Shown here in pieces: positions 1-9,011 of a stretch of 64,000 nucleotides of DNA (its first letter is position 1; every line of letters begins with the position of its first letter). Where the stretch lies: contig SVNH01000005.1 in NCBI GenBank assembly GCA_015067005.1, forward strand, positions 62,001 to 126,000, read 5' to 3'. The DNA is from Ruminococcus flavefaciens. GTDB taxonomy: Bacteria > Bacillota > Clostridia > Oscillospirales > Ruminococcaceae. Made by a program: the position numbers and the translations under genes. The notes below the pieces were generated by a model that saw nothing but the letters and a program-made list of their open reading frames with translations, was not told where the DNA came from and did not search any database.

Positions 1-1
1 C

Positions 2-1132
2 AACAGCAAGCCTTTCAAAAAGTCGGGAATAGTAAGCAATTTTGCGGACGCTATCGCCTCTAAGGATAAGCTGAACGATACCTCGGAATGGAACGGCGAT
101 ATGCACTATCACCTCATCGACAAAGAAAACAGTAACAATGTTGGTGCTTTTATCGAAAAGCTCGGCGGCTTCACTGCTGTTCGCAGCAATCCGTTCGTTG
201 ACGCGAATACTCGTTCAACAGTCGTGAAAACTCCCGATGGTGACGGAACGGGCAATTCTACTTTCTATCTCGAAAATATCATAAATAAAATGCTCAGCTC
301 CCTTGTCAGGAAACTGAGCGATACGCTTGGCAAGTATGCAAATGTAGCTATATTGGACATTACCGGATTGGTCCCGGAATTTGTATATTACATCAGATGT
401 GCGGAGTTTATCAGCGGTCTAATGGAAAAGGGCTGTGCATTCTGCGAGCCGCAGCCGGTCGCTGATGGTGAGAATCTCATGGAGGCAAAGGGCTTCTATA
501 ATCTTAAACTCGCAATGAACATGGAGAATGTCAGCGGGATCGTGACAAATGATCTTACCTTCGATCAGAAGCATACTGTCTATATACTTACAGGTGCAAA
601 CCGAGGCGGAAAGACTACAATAACACAAGCTGTCGGTCAGCTGTTCGTTATGGCGCAGGGAGGTCTTTTAGTTCCTGCGGACAGCTTCCGGTATGTTCCA
701 TGTGACTGCATCTACACTCATTTCCCGGCTGACGAGGATAAGACAATGGATCTTGGGAGACTTGGAGAGGAATGCGTTCGTTTCAAGGATATGTTCTCTC
801 AGTCTACAAGCAGAAGTCTCCTGCTGCTGAACGAGACCTTTTCCACGACCTCTTTTGAGGAGGGCTACTATATCGCAAAAGATTCCGTGAAAGCGATCCT
901 TACCAAAGCGGTGCGGACTATCTACAATACTCATATGCACAAGCTTGGTGAGGACACCGATGAGCTTAACCGTGAAAGCTCCGGCGCAGGAGCCTCATCG
1001 CTCATCATGCGTACTGAGAATGGAGAGCGTTCCTTCAAGGTGGCTCTTGCACAGCCTGAGGGCTCATCATATGCAAAGGATATTGCCGAAAAGTACGGCG
1101 TGACCTATGATATGCTCGTCAACGGATCATGA
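2..1132 (+). CDS. MutS-family ATPase, 3' part (5' end outside window)
   Basis: The reading frame is open to the left edge of the window, so the gene starts upstream; the first in-window ATG (101) is probably internal. The visible part is the C-terminal half of a MutS-like protein: a Walker A (TGANRGGKTT, about 200 residues after that ATG) and a Walker B-like run LLLLNETFS followed by the TSFEEG segment typical of MutS ATPase domains. MutS proteins are dimeric DNA-binding ATPases. This one resembles the shorter clostridial MutS-like ATPases rather than classical MutS, so a role in mismatch repair is uncertain. A strong hairpin terminator follows at 1189. Confidence 0.75.
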   Translation, partial: NSKPFKKSGIVSNFADAIASKDKLNDTSEWNGDMHYHLIDKENSNNVGAFIEKLGGFTAVRSNPFVDANTRSTVVKTPDGDGTGNSTFYLENIINKMLSSLVRKLSDTLGKYANVAILDITGLVPEFVYYIRCAEFISGLMEKGCAFCEPQPVADGENLMEAKGFYNLKLAMNMENVSGIVTNDLTFDQKHTVYILTGANRGGKTTITQAVGQLFVMAQGGLLVPADSFRYVPCDCIYTHFPADEDKTMDLGRLGEECVRFKDMFSQSTSRSLLLLNETFSTTSFEEGYYIAKDSVKAILTKAVRTIYNTHMHKLGEDTDELNRESSGAGASSLIMRTENGERSFKVALAQPEGSSYAKDIAEKYGVTYDMLVNGS

Positions 1133-1188
1133 AAATGAAGTTTTCCCATAGTCCAATGACCAAACTCAATGACACATTATGAATAGTT

Positions 1189-1216
1189 TCGCCCTCCTTC
1201 GGGAGGGCGATTTGCT
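1189..1216 (+). terminator. Rho-independent terminator after the MutS-like gene
   Basis: A 9-bp perfect stem (1189-1197 with 1202-1210) closes on a TTCG tetraloop and is followed by a short T-rich stretch. It lies 57 bases after the stop of the MutS-like gene and also sits near the 3' end of the convergent minus-strand gene at 1257. Confidence 0.8.
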
Positions 1217-1256
1217 TAGACTGTAAGTTGAATTTCTATGTTAAAGTCGGGATATT

Positions 1257-1646
1257 TCATATAACAGTGTCAGGGATCGCAGCTTTATATACAGCTATCA
1301 CATACAGTTCAAGGCTATCGTTTCGCCTGTCATATATCACATTATCTACAACCGGTATCAAGTGAAAAAAGCCTTTGTGATTAGTACAGTAAACACAGTA
1401 AGAACCGTCATTCAGTTCAAGCTCTCCTACGGTCGTATCCACATGATCCTTCGTTTTATAGATGCCGTGTTCTGCCATATACCGTCCGAAAACAGCTTCG
1501 TCATTATATGTTTCAAATCCGAGCTCCTGTGCAAGAGCAGTGAGCTCTGCCTTGACAATGCTATACTTTTTACCTGTAAGCTTCGTCATTGTTCTCACAA
1601 CGCAGCTCCTGCTTTCATCGCTTGGATTATAGTATTCAAAATTCAT
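1257..1646 (-). CDS. Small hypothetical protein with papain-like-fold features
   Basis: A protein of about 129 residues. The ATG at 1646 is preferred over the in-frame GTG at 1655 because AGAGGTG (1653-1659) sits 6 bases upstream of the ATG as a ribosome binding site and overlaps the GTG. The pattern YNPSDESRSCVVRTMTKLTG, a YMAEHGIY segment, and a C-terminal HLIPVVDNVIYD run recall small phage- and plasmid-borne proteins with a predicted papain-like fold, with the early Cys and late His/Asp as possible catalytic residues. This is a pattern impression only. The gene stands alone between the MutS-like gene and a signalling gene. Confidence 0.6.
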   Translation of the reverse strand: MNFEYYNPSDESRSCVVRTMTKLTGKKYSIVKAELTALAQELGFETYNDEAVFGRYMAEHGIYKTKDHVDTTVGELELNDGSYCVYCTNHKGFFHLIPVVDNVIYDRRNDSLELYVIAVYKAAIPDTVI

Positions 1647-2178
1647 TATTAACACCTCTAATCATGCTTATACTTTTGCGCTACGCTTCTAAGAACCATT
1701 GAAGTTTTCTGCTGCCAGCACCGGGGCGGTCTGGATTCATGTCCATATCATTATCCTCTATTTCTATATAGTTTTATTCAAGCCTGCTCGCTGCTTTAAT
1801 GCATTCTCTAACAGCAACAGATCAGAAAATATGTGAATCGTCTGCGGGCGTAGGGGATTGTTATACTGATTCATTCCGCATTATGTGTCACGTACTTCCC
1901 TAACTTATATATTAACAGAAAATTATGTCATTTTCAAGTTACAAATGAATGAGCGCAGATTTTTTATGGTTATTTCCGATTCATGTGTTATACTAATGCA
2001 ATGATACGACGATTTTTATAATATCTCTTGACTAAAATGCGATAATATGGTATAATTAACCATAGTTAGACTTTAAAGTTACGGAAACATGAGTTATTAG
2101 ATGAGAGCAGCTATGCATTATATGAACTGGACAAAATTATGCTCTTTATATTCGTAAGAATGAAAGGCGGCTGATATT
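1647..2178. other. Gene-free interval before the PAS/GGDEF/EAL gene
   Basis: This 532-base, AT-rich stretch has no convincing ORF. It holds the ribosome binding site of the minus-strand gene at 1646 and the promoter of the plus-strand gene at 2179. I see no other structured element. Confidence 0.6.
2028..2056 (+). promoter_or_regulatory. Sigma-A-type promoter for the PAS/GGDEF/EAL gene
   Basis: TTGACT (2028-2033), a 17-base spacer, and a perfect TATAAT (2051-2056). The leader to the ATG at 2179 would be about 115 bases, with an AAAGGCGG ribosome binding site at 2163-2170. Confidence 0.8.
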
Positions 2179-5100
2179 ATGAACCAATTTACCTACTCCG
2201 AAAAAATCAGATCAGCTCTTGAATGTCAGCAGCAGCCGCTTGCGGTATTCAGATTCGTTGATAACAGTGTTGTCACTGTTCTTGTTTCGGACGGTTTTTG
2301 CGACCTCTTTGGATATACTGACCGTGAGCAGGCTGTCTGGGATATGGATCATGATATGTATAGAGACACACATCCTGACGACAGGCAAAGAATAGGCAAA
2401 GCTGCTTTACAATTTGCAACAGGTGATGATAATGCTGAGTATGATGCTGTTTTCAGGACAAAGGCAGGTGTGGATTCGGATTATCATGTGATCCATGCAC
2501 ACGGGAAGCATTTTTTCTCGGAAACAGGTGAGCGCCTTGCACATATCTGGTATATGGATGAGGGTACCTATATCGAAGGCGATGAGTCTGCCGGAAACGG
2601 TATGAATCGTGTTATAAACAGCGTTCTTCATGAGGAAAGTATCCTCAGAACTGCAAATTATGATATACTGACAGGGCTCCCGAATCTTACTTACTTTTTC
2701 AAGCGCTGTGAAGCCTGTAAAGAGGGGATGCTGCGTGAAGGAAAAATGGTCAGTCTTCTGTATATAGATCTTAATGGAATGAAATACTATAATTCCCATT
2801 ATGGTTTCGCAGAAGGTGACAGACTGCTGAAGTCTGTTGCGGATATTCTTGCCCGTATCTTCGGACATGAGGACTGCTGCCATATCTCTGCTGACCGCTT
2901 TGCTGTTTCATCGACAGAGGAAGGGCTTGAAGAGCGTATCGGGCTTTTCTTCAGTGAATTAAGCAGTGCGGAACACCATCTTCCGGCAAGAGTGGGTATC
3001 TATCTGGTCTCTGTTGAGGATGTTCCGGTCAGCACAGCTTATGACAGGGCTAAAATGGCTTGCGATGAAGTCAGCAAATCTGAGGCTTCCTGCTTCAATT
3101 ATTATACCAAGGATCTGAGCGAGATCAATAATAAACGGCGCTATATTCAGTCAAACATAGATAGAGCGATCAGCGAAAAATGGATACAGGTTTATTACCA
3201 GCCGATCGTTCGTGCGCTCAATTCCAAGGTGTGTGAAGAAGAATCACTGGCAAGATGGATAGATCCGGAAAAGGGATTCTTGTCTCCTGCTGATTTTATC
3301 CCATATCTTGAAGAATCCGGGCAGATATATAAACTGGATCTGTATGTGCTCGAACAGGTTCTGGAAAAGATGAAAAATCAGGAGAAAGCCGGATTGACTT
3401 TGGTCCCGCATTCTATCAATCTTTCCCGTTCGGATTTCGGTTCCTGCGATATTGTTGAAGAGATAAGGAAGCGTGTTGATGATGCAGGTATCCGGAGAGA
3501 TATGATAACCGTTGAGATCACTGAGAGCGTTATTGGCGGAAGTCTCGAATTTATGAAAGGACAGGTCGCACGTTTTCAGCAGCTTGGTTTCCCTGTATGG
3601 CTTGACGATTTCGGAAGCGGATATTCGTCGCTTGAGGTAGTGCAGAGCATCCGCTTTGACTTATTGAAATTTGATATGAGCTTTATGCGCCGGCTCGATG
3701 AGAGCGACAGCGCAAGAGTCGTTCTGACCGAGCTGATGAAAATGGCGGCTTCACTGAAGGTCAGCACAGTATGCGAGGGAGTTGAAAAGGAAGAACAGAT
3801 ACGTTTCCTTCAGGAGATAGGATGCTCCAAGCTTCAGGGCTTTTATTTTTGTAAACCTATATCCTATGAGGCTCTCCTTGAAAGATACAGGAACAATAAA
3901 CAGATCGGTTATGAAGATCCGGATGCCTCGGACTATTTCGAGACGATCGGCAGCATCAATCTTTACGATCTGGAAATGGTCGCCAGCCAGGAGGAAGACT
4001 CTCTGCGTCATTCCTTTAATTCTATTCCGGTCGGCATCGTTGAGATAAGAGGTAGAACAGCACGTTTTTTGCGGTGCAATGCTTCATACCGTCAGTTTAT
4101 GAACCGCTTTTTCGGTATGGATACGCATTATATGTCACATAAGTTCACAGAATTCAGCGACACATTCTGGGACTATGTTGCGAAGAAGTGCAGCGAGCGC
4201 AAAGGTCTGACCTTCTTCGATCTGAAGCTTCCCGACGGATTTGTTCTGCACGCTTTTTCACGCTGGATAGATACAAACATGAAAACAGGCGATACAGCAG
4301 TTGTCGTTGCAATTCTTTCGATACAGGATCCGAAGGAAGACCTCCCGATCGAACGTATCCTTTCTGTCATTGAGCCGTTTGGTAAGCATATGCTCGGCGG
4401 TCTGTTCGTATACAAGGCTGATGACAGCGAGAAGCTGATGTATGCAAACAAAGCTGTCTGCAATATTTTCGGCTGTGATAGCTTGGAGGATTTCAAGGCA
4501 TATTCAGGCTTTACATTCCGCGGTATGATACATCCGGACGATTACGCCGTTGTATCTGATTCGATCAGGAAGCAGATGAGTGAAGAGCATTCCGAACAGG
4601 ATTTTGTAGAATTCAGGATCATACGCAAGGACGGTGAGATACGCTGGGTAAACTATTACGGACAGCATCTTGAAGTCGAGAACGATAATGGCTATTATAT
4701 TGTTTTCTTTACCGACAATACGGATATGCATCAGCAGGCAGAATCGGATAAGGCTCTCCATTCGGCTGTTATCGAAGCACTTACCAAAGGATACGATTCA
4801 GTATGGCTCATTAACGATATAGAGACACAGCAGTTTGAGCTTTATCGTATAGATCAGGAAATGGTCCACCTTATGCCTGCACATATGGCAGTTAAGCTAA
4901 AGAAGTTCTCGGAAGCCTTTGCTTTCTATTCAAAGCTGGTATATGAGGAGGACAAGCAGCAGTTCCTGGACGGAGTATCGCTTGAAAACATCGTCAGGAA
5001 TACGGATAATAAGCTTATTTATTCAGTGCCGTTCCGCCGAGTATTTGAAAACGGTATACGCTATTACCGCGTTGAGTTTTCAAAGCTTAATCTGCCGGGA

Positions 5101-5595
5101 GGTAAAACCGGCATCGTTACCGGATTCAGAAATGTGGATGAAGAGGTAAATAAAGAATTGCAGATACAGCAGTCTCTCCATGAACGTTCCGCAATTATTG
5201 AAGCTCTTACACGCAGCTATGATTCGGTATGGTTTATCAAGGATATGGCAACTCAGCAGTTTGAGCTGTTCCGTGTTGATAATGAGATGGTCCATCTTAT
5301 CCCGACACAGGAAGCCGTAAAACTCAAAAGATATTATGATGCCTTCGTATTTTACTCTAAGCTTGTTCATGAAGAGGATCGTCAGCGCTTCCTTGAAGCT
5401 GTAACTCCTGAGAAGATCATCTCGAATACGGAAGGGAAGCCGATCTATTCTGTTCCGTTCCGCCGGGTTTTTGAAGACAGGATTCGTTTCTATCGGGTAG
5501 AATTTGCCAGAATAGATACTGGCAACGGAAACATCAATATCGTGACCGGTTTTAAAAATGTAGACGATGAGATCAAAACAGATCACACAATATAA
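2179..5595 (+). CDS. Multidomain PAS / degenerate GGDEF / EAL / PAS signalling protein
   Basis: A cytoplasmic protein of 1138 residues with no membrane segment. Order: PAS-like (about 15-130); a GGDEF-type domain (about 160-285) whose active-site loop reads SADRF near residue 238, so diguanylate cyclase activity is unlikely; an EAL domain (about 305-560); a PAS-like region (about 600-730); a clear PAS domain (about 760-865); then two tandem copies of a roughly 125-residue module, with GYDSVW at about 870 and SYDSVW at about 1012. The EAL signature is ESLARW, but the catalytic Glu, EITES, DDFGSGYSS and LKFD motifs are kept, so c-di-GMP hydrolysis is plausible. Monocistronic from its own promoter. 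Confidence 0.85.
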   Translation: MNQFTYSEKIRSALECQQQPLAVFRFVDNSVVTVLVSDGFCDLFGYTDREQAVWDMDHDMYRDTHPDDRQRIGKAALQFATGDDNAEYDAVFRTKAGVDSDYHVIHAHGKHFFSETGERLAHIWYMDEGTYIEGDESAGNGMNRVINSVLHEESILRTANYDILTGLPNLTYFFKRCEACKEGMLREGKMVSLLYIDLNGMKYYNSHYGFAEGDRLLKSVADILARIFGHEDCCHISADRFAVSSTEEGLEERIGLFFSELSSAEHHLPARVGIYLVSVEDVPVSTAYDRAKMACDEVSKSEASCFNYYTKDLSEINNKRRYIQSNIDRAISEKWIQVYYQPIVRALNSKVCEEESLARWIDPEKGFLSPADFIPYLEESGQIYKLDLYVLEQVLEKMKNQEKAGLTLVPHSINLSRSDFGSCDIVEEIRKRVDDAGIRRDMITVEITESVIGGSLEFMKGQVARFQQLGFPVWLDDFGSGYSSLEVVQSIRFDLLKFDMSFMRRLDESDSARVVLTELMKMAASLKVSTVCEGVEKEEQIRFLQEIGCSKLQGFYFCKPISYEALLERYRNNKQIGYEDPDASDYFETIGSINLYDLEMVASQEEDSLRHSFNSIPVGIVEIRGRTARFLRCNASYRQFMNRFFGMDTHYMSHKFTEFSDTFWDYVAKKCSERKGLTFFDLKLPDGFVLHAFSRWIDTNMKTGDTAVVVAILSIQDPKEDLPIERILSVIEPFGKHMLGGLFVYKADDSEKLMYANKAVCNIFGCDSLEDFKAYSGFTFRGMIHPDDYAVVSDSIRKQMSEEHSEQDFVEFRIIRKDGEIRWVNYYGQHLEVENDNGYYIVFFTDNTDMHQQAESDKALHSAVIEALTKGYDSVWLINDIETQQFELYRIDQEMVHLMPAHMAVKLKKFSEAFAFYSKLVYEEDKQQFLDGVSLENIVRNTDNKLIYSVPFRRVFENGIRYYRVEFSKLNLPGGKTGIVTGFRNVDEEVNKELQIQQSLHERSAIIEALTRSYDSVWFIKDMATQQFELFRVDNEMVHLIPTQEAVKLKRYYDAFVFYSKLVHEEDRQRFLEAVTPEKIISNTEGKPIYSVPFRRVFEDRIRFYRVEFARIDTGNGNINIVTGFKNVDDEIKTDHTI

Positions 5596-5816
5596 GACGT
5601 TCATCAGAATACGATAAAGCCGCAGCTTATGCCGATCCCGGCAATACCTAAAACTAAACAGAGAATCAGCGGGAGCTTTATTTACGCGGCTGCTTGGGGT
5701 GCATCTGCTGAGAAAATGAATGATGACGCTTTGAAAAAAGCATATTACAGGGAACCGGGGATATAAATTTCTGTTCAATATCTTCTGAGCTAAATTGAAT
5801 AAACCGAGGTGGTCTT

Positions 5817-6971
5817 ATGGATGAAAAAGCGACCTATATATCATATGTTATTACCGAGATTTTCTGTGTGCTCTTTTCGGTAGGAATTATTGTCAAGGCG
5901 AACAAGAATGTAGGTACAGACCTTCAGATGCGTTATTTCAGAGGAATGAACCTGTTTTTCATCATTTATCTGATAAGTGACAGCTTCTGGGCACTCGGAC
6001 AAGGAGGTCTCATACCGTTCAGCAGGACACTCAATAAGCTGACGAACGCTTCCGGACTCATAGCGGTTGAGCTTCTTGCACTTTTGTGGTGTATATTCGT
6101 TATTTACCGTCTCGATCAGAATAAATCGAAGAAAATGAAGAAGTTTATTCTAACGTTTTATTTTGTTGCGGCTGTGGACATTGCGATCACAATAGCTTCT
6201 ATTTTTAACGGCTTTTATTTCTATGTCGATGATGATGACATATTTCAGTTTGCAAACGGCTATGCTCTCCATATCGTCCTGATTTTTATCCAGCTTTTCG
6301 GAAGCGGCATATTCTCGTATGTTCAGAGCTTTTCAAATCAGCAGGTCAAGCTCAGAAAGGAATACCGATTGCCGCTCCTGTTTATAATAGTTCCGTCTGT
6401 TTCGGCTGTATTTGAGGGCTTTCTGCCGCTAACTCCCATCGTTTCACTCGGAACGTTCCTGCCCATACACTTTGCATTTCTTGAGATACAGAACAGTGAG
6501 ATATATTCTGATGCCCTCACCGGTCTGAACAATCGCAGGCGCTTGGAGATATTTCTTCAGGATATGATCCACAATTCATCAGAGGAAAACAAGTTCCGGC
6601 TTCATATAATAGACGTCAACGATTTCAAGCTTGTAAATGACAAGTTCGGTCACATTGTCGGTGACAGGACTCTTCAGCTCGTTGCGGATGCCCTGCACAA
6701 TGTCTCGGACCGTATGCACGGCTTTTGTGCGAGGTACGGCGGTGATGAGTTTGTACTGATAACCAAGGATGATACGGAAATACATACTGAGATACAGAAT
6801 GAGGTCAACTCTCTGCGCGAGAAGTGTGCAGACCTCATCCCTATGATATCGGTATGCACCGGCTGTGCGACTTGCTCCTCCGGAGCTATGACTGCTACAC
6901 AGCTCATAGCACAGGCGGATGAAGAATTGTATGTCAAAAAGAATATATATCACGGAAAAGGCAATAGATGA
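5817..6971 (+). CDS. Membrane-bound diguanylate cyclase (GGDEF)
   Basis: A protein of 384 residues. The N-terminal 220 or so residues form about seven hydrophobic segments, a membrane sensor module I cannot assign to a named family. The C-terminal half is a GGDEF domain starting at DALTGLNNRR and carrying an intact RYGGDEFVLI active loop near residue 307, so it should make c-di-GMP from GTP. A ribosome binding site (GAGGTGG) precedes the ATG. It lies 221 bases downstream of the EAL gene and so may oppose it in c-di-GMP control. A strong terminator follows. Confidence 0.88.
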   Translation: MDEKATYISYVITEIFCVLFSVGIIVKANKNVGTDLQMRYFRGMNLFFIIYLISDSFWALGQGGLIPFSRTLNKLTNASGLIAVELLALLWCIFVIYRLDQNKSKKMKKFILTFYFVAAVDIAITIASIFNGFYFYVDDDDIFQFANGYALHIVLIFIQLFGSGIFSYVQSFSNQQVKLRKEYRLPLLFIIVPSVSAVFEGFLPLTPIVSLGTFLPIHFAFLEIQNSEIYSDALTGLNNRRRLEIFLQDMIHNSSEENKFRLHIIDVNDFKLVNDKFGHIVGDRTLQLVADALHNVSDRMHGFCARYGGDEFVLITKDDTEIHTEIQNEVNSLREKCADLIPMISVCTGCATCSSGAMTATQLIAQADEELYVKKNIYHGKGNR

Positions 6972-7010
6972 TTTCTATAACGAAAAACATAAGTGCTGAA
7001 TAACAAACTT

Positions 7011-7046
7011 AGGCTGATGCATAGTTGACTGCATCAGCCTTTTTTA
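7011..7046 (+). terminator. Rho-independent terminator after the diguanylate cyclase
   Basis: The arms GGCTGATGCA and TGCATCAGCC form a 10-bp perfect stem with an 8-base loop, directly followed by TTTTTT (from 7040). Confidence 0.92.
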
Positions 7047-7090
7047 TACCTGTTTGTGATTTTATTATTCCAGCTTGATTATCTGTAATT

Positions 7091-7188
7091 TAGTGTGTCC
7101 TCAATAACCGCCGTCAGGCGGTTATTGCCCCGAACTTTGTTCGGGAAACGCAAATTCTTTATAATTTGGGAATTTGCGTGGCACACTA
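7091..7188. repeat. Cloverleaf-like nested inverted-repeat element
   Basis: An outer 7-bp stem (7091-7097 with 7182-7188) encloses three hairpins in a row: an 11-bp stem (7102-7112 with 7117-7127), a 7-bp stem (7129-7135 with 7139-7145) and a 9-bp stem (7149-7157 with 7170-7178). It is not a tRNA: there is no anticodon or T-arm consensus and the hairpins are far longer. It may be a palindromic intergenic repeat or small non-autonomous element. Confidence 0.55.
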
Positions 7189-7202
7189 ATTGATGTCAAG
7201 TT

Positions 7203-7323
7203 CACTTTGCCCTAAAGGGAAAAACAAAGTGCAAGAAAAATACTTTCATCCCATTATTTTTCTTGCACTTTGACAACTCAAAAATGCCTTCTAAAATCTA
7301 TAATAAGGCACTTTTTGAGTTGT
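7203..7323 (-). terminator. Tandem hairpins ending the nfnAB-hydCBA operon
   Basis: Two long stems stand in series just past the hydA stop. One pairs 7225-7242 with 7255-7272 (18 bp, perfect). The other pairs 7273-7290 with 7305-7323 (18 bp, one bulge at 7311). A shorter alternative stem (7203-7209 with 7225-7231) would compete with the first. Arms rich in A and T runs could terminate transcription from either side of this convergent junction. Confidence 0.6.
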
Positions 7324-7333
7324 TGAGCAGACA

Positions 7334-9010
7334 TTAATTTACATGAAGCAGTTCATGTATTTTGTCCTTCATAACAAAGTCATAGAGATCGCCGAGTATA
7401 CGGTTATCCTGTGAGCACTTAACAGAGCTTTCTCTGTCTGAGCGGTAAAGTCCCTCGCCGCGTTTTTCGCGGTGTCTGTGAGATATATAGGGCTGACCTG
7501 CGCCGCTGATGCAGCCTCCTCTGCAAGCCATTACCTCAATAAGATCATATTTCAGTTCGCCGTTCTTTACACCCTCAATAAGCTTGCTTGCGTTTGCAAG
7601 ACCGCTTACTACTGCTATATGGAGTTCACGATCGCCATAAGGGATGACAGCTTCCTTAACATCCTCCATACCTCTTACACCAACATACTCGATCTGTGCA
7701 AGAGTTTTTCTTGAATTGTCATTGGCAACTTTCCTGAGAACAGCTTCTGTAACACCGCCTGTAACACCGAAAATAACGCCTGCACCGGATGCGGTACCGA
7801 ACGGCATATCAACTGATTCAGGCTCGATCTCATTGAACATGATGCCTGATTCCTTGATCATCTTTATAAGTTCCTGTGTTGTGATAACGTCATTTGTAAC
7901 TGAATCAAATTCTTTGCGTTTTGCCTCAAACTTCTTGGCTGTGCACGGCATGAGGGCGAAATGATAGTGCTTTGTCTTGCCCTCGGGAAGCTTATCTTTG
8001 TAGTATTCCTTCACTACTGCTGAGAACATACTCATCGGTGAGCGGCAGGTCGATATATTAGGAAGCATTTCAGGGTACTTCTTCTCAACATAGCTTACCC
8101 ATGCAGGACAGCATGAGGTCAGAAGCGGAAGAGTGCCGCCTTTTTCTATTCTCTCAACAAATTCGCCTGCCTCTTCGATAACTGTAAGATCAGCGCCCGT
8201 TGCTGTATCGAATACCTTGTCAACACCGATACGGTGAAGAACTGCTGTTATCTTGCCCATAGTATTGTCGCCGATCTCAAGACCAAGCTCTCTGCCTATG
8301 CCTACACGAACGGCAGGTGCGATCTCGCACGTTACAAATACCTCAGGATCATCTATCATATCGAGTACCTTAGATGTATCATCACGGACAATTATCGCGC
8401 CCGTTGGACAATGAGCTGCACACTGACCGCAGTTTACACAGAGCGACTCAGCGATAGGCTTATTGAAGGCTGTGCTGATAGCAGCATTTGAGCCTCTGTG
8501 AGCGAAGTCGATAGCGCCGACCTTCTGTATCTCGTTGCATTCACGAACACAGTCACCGCAAAGGATACACTTGCTTGAATCGCGGATAATGCTCGGTGAA
8601 GAATCATCAATGACCTTATCTGTCTTATCGTTATTGAAGCGCACACTGGTTATGCCGAACTGTACAGCAAGCTCCTGAAGTGTACATTTGCCGCTGTTTT
8701 CACAGGTCGTACAGTCGCGGCAGTGACTTGCAAGAAGAAGCTCAAGGATACTCTTGCGGTATCTGCGAAGTCTTGCTGTATTTGTCTTTATTATCATGCC
8801 GCTGCGCGGAACAGTCGAACAGGCAGCCATCATCCTGCCCTTTTCGTCCTCGACCATGCACATACGGCAGGCACCGTAAATGGAAAGGTCGGAATGATAG
8901 CAGAATACGGGAAGCTTTATGCCGCTCTTGCTGATGACTTCAAGGAGGTTTCTTTCTCCCTCTATTTTGACGAGTTTTCCGTCTATCTCAATGAAATTTT
9001 CTAACTGCAT
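7334..9010 (-). CDS. hydA: [FeFe]-hydrogenase catalytic subunit of the bifurcating HydABC complex
   Basis: A protein of 558 residues, cytoplasmic, that reduces protons with electrons from NADH and reduced ferredoxin. Order: plant-type [2Fe-2S] domain (about 1-78, CYHSDLSIYGACRMC); a His-ligated [4Fe-4S] site (HCRDCTTCENSGKC); two [4Fe-4S] motifs (CILCGDCVREC and CVNCGQCAAHCP); and the H-cluster domain with the three signatures TSCCPAW (about 297), MPCTAKKFE (about 353) and MACRGGCISGAGQP (about 493). The last reads GAGQP where many relatives have GGGQP. Last gene of the operon, one base after hydB. Codon use is strongly biased, suggesting high expression. Confidence 0.95.
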   Translation of the reverse strand: MQLENFIEIDGKLVKIEGERNLLEVISKSGIKLPVFCYHSDLSIYGACRMCMVEDEKGRMMAACSTVPRSGMIIKTNTARLRRYRKSILELLLASHCRDCTTCENSGKCTLQELAVQFGITSVRFNNDKTDKVIDDSSPSIIRDSSKCILCGDCVRECNEIQKVGAIDFAHRGSNAAISTAFNKPIAESLCVNCGQCAAHCPTGAIIVRDDTSKVLDMIDDPEVFVTCEIAPAVRVGIGRELGLEIGDNTMGKITAVLHRIGVDKVFDTATGADLTVIEEAGEFVERIEKGGTLPLLTSCCPAWVSYVEKKYPEMLPNISTCRSPMSMFSAVVKEYYKDKLPEGKTKHYHFALMPCTAKKFEAKRKEFDSVTNDVITTQELIKMIKESGIMFNEIEPESVDMPFGTASGAGVIFGVTGGVTEAVLRKVANDNSRKTLAQIEYVGVRGMEDVKEAVIPYGDRELHIAVVSGLANASKLIEGVKNGELKYDLIEVMACRGGCISGAGQPYISHRHREKRGEGLYRSDRESSVKCSQDNRILGDLYDFVMKDKIHELLHVN

Positions 9011-9011
9011 A

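Noticed and set aside
5080..5778. Long minus-strand frame overlapping the end of the PAS/EAL gene
   Set aside because: It is mostly antisense to the duplicated C-terminal module and has no domain or ribosome binding site.
7091..7188. A tRNA gene, suggested by the cloverleaf shape
   Set aside because: No anticodon loop, no T-arm or D-arm consensus, and stems too long.
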